In this document: positions 6,273-8,965 of the stretch, in pieces
Layout: each line of letters opens with the position of its first letter
Position numbering within the stretch: the first letter of the stretch is position 1
Assembly: GCA_002701705.1 (NCBI GenBank)
Contig: NZWU01000015.1
Span: forward strand, 4,519-13,483
DNA: 8,965 nucleotides
Origin: Gammaproteobacteria bacterium
GTDB lineage: Bacteria > Pseudomonadota > Gammaproteobacteria > GCA-002705445 > GCA-002716945
Direction: 5' to 3'
Notes under the pieces: model-generated
Databases searched by the model: none
What the model was told of the DNA's origin: nothing
What the model saw: only the letters and a program-made list of their open reading frames with translations
Program-made: the position numbers and the translations under genes

Positions 6273-8056
6273 TGGAAAATATACGTAATATCGCAATAAT
6301 TGCCCACATTGATCATGGAAAATCAACTTTAGCTGACCGCTTAATTGAAAAATATGGAAACCTTTCATCAAGAGATATGAGGAATCAAATTCTTGATTCT
6401 ATGGACTTAGAAAGAGAAAGAGGAATTACAATCAAGGCTCAAACAGTAACACTTCAATATAATCTACAAGATATAAATTATAAAATAAACATCATTGACA
6501 CTCCTGGCCATGTTGATTTTTCTTATGAAGTTTCAAGGTCATTATCTGCTTGTGAAGGCGCGCTATTAATTGTAGATGCAACTCAGGGAATCGAAGCACA
6601 AAGCATTGCACATACTGCACTAGCAAATAACCTTGGTTTAAAATTAATCCCAATTATTAATAAGATAGATTTACCATCTGCTAATATTATTGAAATTAAA
6701 AAAGATATGACGGAGCTTTTAAATGTAAATGAGGAAGAAATAATCGAAGTGAGTGCAAAAAAAGGCATTGGTATTGAGAAAATATTTCCGGCTGTAGTTG
6801 CAAATATCCCACCTCCTTTAAAAGATAATTGTGATTATACTAAAACCTGTATTATAGATTCATGGTTTGATAACTATTTAGGGGTAGTTATTTTAGTAAA
6901 ATTAATTAGTGGAAAGTTAAAACCTAAACAAAAAATCAAAATTTTATCAAATCAAAAACAATTTATAATTGATAAAGTAGGTATATTTACACCCAAAATT
7001 ACATATTTAAATGAATTATTGGCTGGTGAAGTAGGTTTTATTATAGCATCAATTAAGAGTCTTGATGCAGCACCAATTGGCGATACAATTGTTGATGCAA
7101 ATGTAGAAAACCCAGAACCTCATCCAGGATTTGAAACAATACAACCAAGAGTTTTCTCAGGATTTTATCCTATAGATGTAAAAAATTATCAGGAATCAAA
7201 AAAGGCTATAGATAAATTATCCTTAAATGACAATTCTTTTACTTATGAACCAGAAAATTCTCAATCACTTGGACATGGTTTTAGGTGTGGATTTCTTGGA
7301 ATATTACATATGGAAATCATTAGAGAAAGATTATTCCGTGAATATGGTCTTGAATTTTTAATGACAGTGCCATCAGTGACTTACAGAATAGAAAATAAAA
7401 ATGGACAAACAATAGAGGTAAAAAGCCCTAAAGAATTACCCGATATAAACATGATAAAAAGTTTTTATGAACCTATTGCAATTATTAAAATCATAACGCC
7501 TTCGGAATACTTAGGATCTATAATCGAATTATGCATTAAGAAGCGAGGAAAGCAAGAAAACTTACAACATAGATTAACGTCAGTAGAAGTTCAATTTAGA
7601 ATACCATTATCAGAAATTATCTATGACTTTTTTGATAAATTAAAATCATACACTAAAGGGTATGCCTCCTATGATTATGAGATTGTTGGATATGAATTGA
7701 GTAAGATGATTAGGCTAGATATTCATGTAAATGGAAAAAAGATAGACGCATTATCACAGATATTACATAAAGATGATGCATATAAAAAAGCAAGAGAATC
7801 TATTGAGAATTTAAAAAACTTAATACCTAGACAAATGTATGAAATTAAAATTCAGGGTTGTATTGGCGCGAAGATTCTCGCATCAACATCCATAAAAGGT
7901 TTTAGAAAAGATGTCACCGCCAAGCTATATGGAGGTGATGCTACGAGAAAAATGAAACTACTTGAAAAACAAAAAGAAGGTAAAAAGAAAATGAAAAAGA
8001 TTGGCAATGTTGAAATTCCAAAAGAAGCTTTTTATCAATTCATGTCTCCAAAATAA
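6272..8056 (+). CDS. lepA: Elongation factor 4 (LepA), ribosome-associated GTPase
   Basis: A 594-residue translational GTPase (E. coli LepA is 599) thought to back-translocate or remodel stalled ribosomes and to help 30S biogenesis. The GTPase motifs are intact: G1 AHIDHGKS (11-18), G2 RGITIKAQTV (50-59), G3 DTPGHVDF (76-83, with catalytic His80), G4 NKID (130-133) and G5 SAKKG (161-165). Domain II, the EF-G-like domains and the LepA-specific C-terminal domain follow; the C-terminal landmark GNVEIPKEAF lies about ten residues before the end. It lacks EF-G domain IV, which together with the C-terminal block separates it from EF-G. The start ATG at 6272 is supported by the immediate ENIRNIAIIAHIDHGKS opening. 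It shares one base with lepB (TAATG junction), so translation is probably coupled. Confidence 0.97.
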   Translation: MENIRNIAIIAHIDHGKSTLADRLIEKYGNLSSRDMRNQILDSMDLERERGITIKAQTVTLQYNLQDINYKINIIDTPGHVDFSYEVSRSLSACEGALLIVDATQGIEAQSIAHTALANNLGLKLIPIINKIDLPSANIIEIKKDMTELLNVNEEEIIEVSAKKGIGIEKIFPAVVANIPPPLKDNCDYTKTCIIDSWFDNYLGVVILVKLISGKLKPKQKIKILSNQKQFIIDKVGIFTPKITYLNELLAGEVGFIIASIKSLDAAPIGDTIVDANVENPEPHPGFETIQPRVFSGFYPIDVKNYQESKKAIDKLSLNDNSFTYEPENSQSLGHGFRCGFLGILHMEIIRERLFREYGLEFLMTVPSVTYRIENKNGQTIEVKSPKELPDINMIKSFYEPIAIIKIITPSEYLGSIIELCIKKRGKQENLQHRLTSVEVQFRIPLSEIIYDFFDKLKSYTKGYASYDYEIVGYELSKMIRLDIHVNGKKIDALSQILHKDDAYKKARESIENLKNLIPRQMYEIKIQGCIGAKILASTSIKGFRKDVTAKLYGGDATRKMKLLEKQKEGKKKMKKIGNVEIPKEAFYQFMSPK

Positions 8057-8802
8057 TGTTTGATTTTACAGTATTACTAGTGACAGCAACTCTTTTAACT
8101 GGAGTAATTGCTTTATTATCCTATTTAAGTGAATTTAGAAATACATTTTCAATAATTAGTGATTTTTCTAAATCAATTTTTCCAATCCTTTTTATAGTTT
8201 TATGCTTAAGATCATTTGTTATTGAACCCTATAAAATACCATCTGGCTCAATGATTCCTACCTTATTGGTTGGAGACTTTATTTTAGTAAAAAAATATCA
8301 ATATGGAATTAAATTGCCGATTAGTAATCAATTGTTAATTAGCAATAAATTTCCTCAATATGGAGATATCATTGTTTTCCAGTATCCATTAGATAAAAAT
8401 ATAAATTATATAAAAAGAGTCATTGGATTGCCTGGGGATAGAATAGATTATATTGATAAACATATTTTTATTAATAATAAAAAAATTCCTCATTCATATG
8501 TTTCAACACATAAAATATCTAAGGATGATATCGGTGCAGGTAAGATTGTCAAAGAAAAATTACTTGATGACACCTATATGATTCTTGTTGATAAAAATAA
8601 TTATGGCCAAAATTTTTCATATGTTGTCCCAAAGAATAGTTATTTTGTTTTAGGTGATAATAGAGATAATAGCAATGATAGTAGATATTGGGGACCAGTC
8701 CCTGCTGATAATATTATTGGAGAAGCTTTTATGGTATGGATGTTTTGGAATTCAGATAGTGAATACTCATTTTTTGATAGAGTAGGCGTTTCATTAAATT
8801 AA
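8056..8802 (+). CDS. lepB: Signal peptidase I
   Basis: A 248-residue inner-membrane serine protease that removes signal peptides from Sec- and Tat-exported proteins; the HtrA precursor encoded upstream would be a substrate. Two N-terminal membrane helices are visible (about 4-24 and 40-57), as in proteobacterial LepB. The Ser/Lys dyad is present: Ser65 in the PSGSMIPTL motif and Lys120 in YIKRVIGLPGD. The conserved box E GDNRDNSNDSRYWG lies at 200-213. It is shorter than E. coli LepB (324), lacking part of the periplasmic insertions, which is usual for many betaproteobacterial forms. Its ATG overlaps the lepA stop by one base and no Shine-Dalgarno site is visible. rnc starts five bases after its stop. 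Confidence 0.97.
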   Translation: MFDFTVLLVTATLLTGVIALLSYLSEFRNTFSIISDFSKSIFPILFIVLCLRSFVIEPYKIPSGSMIPTLLVGDFILVKKYQYGIKLPISNQLLISNKFPQYGDIIVFQYPLDKNINYIKRVIGLPGDRIDYIDKHIFINNKKIPHSYVSTHKISKDDIGAGKIVKEKLLDDTYMILVDKNNYGQNFSYVVPKNSYFVLGDNRDNSNDSRYWGPVPADNIIGEAFMVWMFWNSDSEYSFFDRVGVSLN

Positions 8803-8807
8803 ATATA

Positions 8808-8965
8808 ATGGACTTAAAAAAACATAAATCTGAAAATTACATCAAAAAACATATAAAATCATTCTTTCATTATGATTATGCCGATGAACAACTTATGATT
8901 GAATCAGTCACTCACAAGAGTTGTGGAAAAAAAAATTATGAACGGCTTGAATTTTTAGGTGATTC
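8808..8965 (+). CDS. rnc: Ribonuclease III (partial, N-terminal part)
   Basis: The first 52 codons of an open frame from ATG at 8808 run off the right edge. The family signature NYERLEFLGDS (residues 43-53, with the last codon incomplete) contains the Glu and Asp of the catalytic motif of RNase III, which cuts double-stranded RNA in rRNA processing and mRNA decay. The preceding LMIESVTHKS (29-38) is the usual helix before it. Position after lepB matches the common lepB-rnc-era order. The N-terminal extension of about ten Lys-rich residues is modest. No Shine-Dalgarno site stands in the five-base spacer, so coupling to lepB translation is likely. The dsRNA-binding domain lies beyond the window. 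Confidence 0.95.
   Translation, partial: MDLKKHKSENYIKKHIKSFFHYDYADEQLMIESVTHKSCGKKNYERLEFLGD

Noticed and set aside
5643..6768. Minus-strand open frames at 5643-5984 and 6583-6768
   Set aside because: They are antisense to the PDZ region of the HtrA gene and to the GTPase domain of lepA; no motif or ribosome-binding site supports them.
8804..8809. TATAAT overlapping the rnc start codon as a promoter
   Set aside because: Transcription would start inside the coding region after the ATG, so it cannot serve the annotated start; rnc is better explained as part of the lepA-lepB transcript.
1..8965. Mobile element, CRISPR array, toxin-antitoxin, phage or defence system
   Set aside because: Every stretch is accounted for by housekeeping genes; no direct repeat array, transposase, integrase or unexplained gene cluster is present.

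Overview
This 8,965-base window is very AT-rich and tightly packed with housekeeping genes from a Gram-negative bacterium, most likely a genome-streamlined betaproteobacterium. A Methylophilales (OM43 or freshwater relative) type is my best guess. The reasons are the order nadB < > rpoE-rseA-mucD-lepA-lepB-rnc, and the grouping of a pterin carbinolamine dehydratase and an M48 Ste24-like peptidase next to orn, which I recall as a betaproteobacterial arrangement. The order and the protein motifs are read from the sequence; the taxonomic placement is inference and no database was searched.

Layout. Positions 1-1583 (minus strand) hold a two-gene unit: a seven-helix M48 metallopeptidase followed with no gap by pterin-4a-carbinolamine dehydratase, which runs off the left edge. 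A 44-base divergent spacer separates it from orn (oligoribonuclease, plus strand, 1628-2176). orn converges on and overlaps nadB (L-aspartate oxidase, minus strand, 2166-3794) by 11 bases. A 61-base divergent spacer leads to the envelope-stress block rpoE (3856-4461), an rseA-like anti-sigma factor (4454-4816) and a periplasmic HtrA protease (4807-6234), all overlapping. After a 37-base spacer with a perfect inverted repeat come lepA (6272-8056), lepB (8056-8802) and the start of rnc (8808 to the right edge).

How the genes fit together. RpoE is the extracytoplasmic stress sigma factor, the small single-helix protein is its probable membrane anchor and inhibitor, and the HtrA protease is the classic effector that removes misfolded periplasmic proteins. 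LepA (ribosomal elongation factor 4), LepB (signal peptidase I) and RNase III follow as a translation, export and RNA-processing group. Orn, NadB and the pterin enzyme are stand-alone housekeeping functions (nanoRNA turnover, NAD synthesis, pterin recycling).

Only 147 bases (about 1.6%) lie outside coding sequence, no stretch over 61 bases lacks a gene, and strong Shine-Dalgarno sites are nearly absent. I found no mobile element, CRISPR array, tRNA, rRNA or phage gene, and no new multi-gene system. The points most worth a second look are a histidine-to-tyrosine change at a conserved active-site position of the pterin dehydratase, the lack of rseB with a much reduced anti-sigma factor, and an inverted repeat with a possible promoter overlapping the lepA start.
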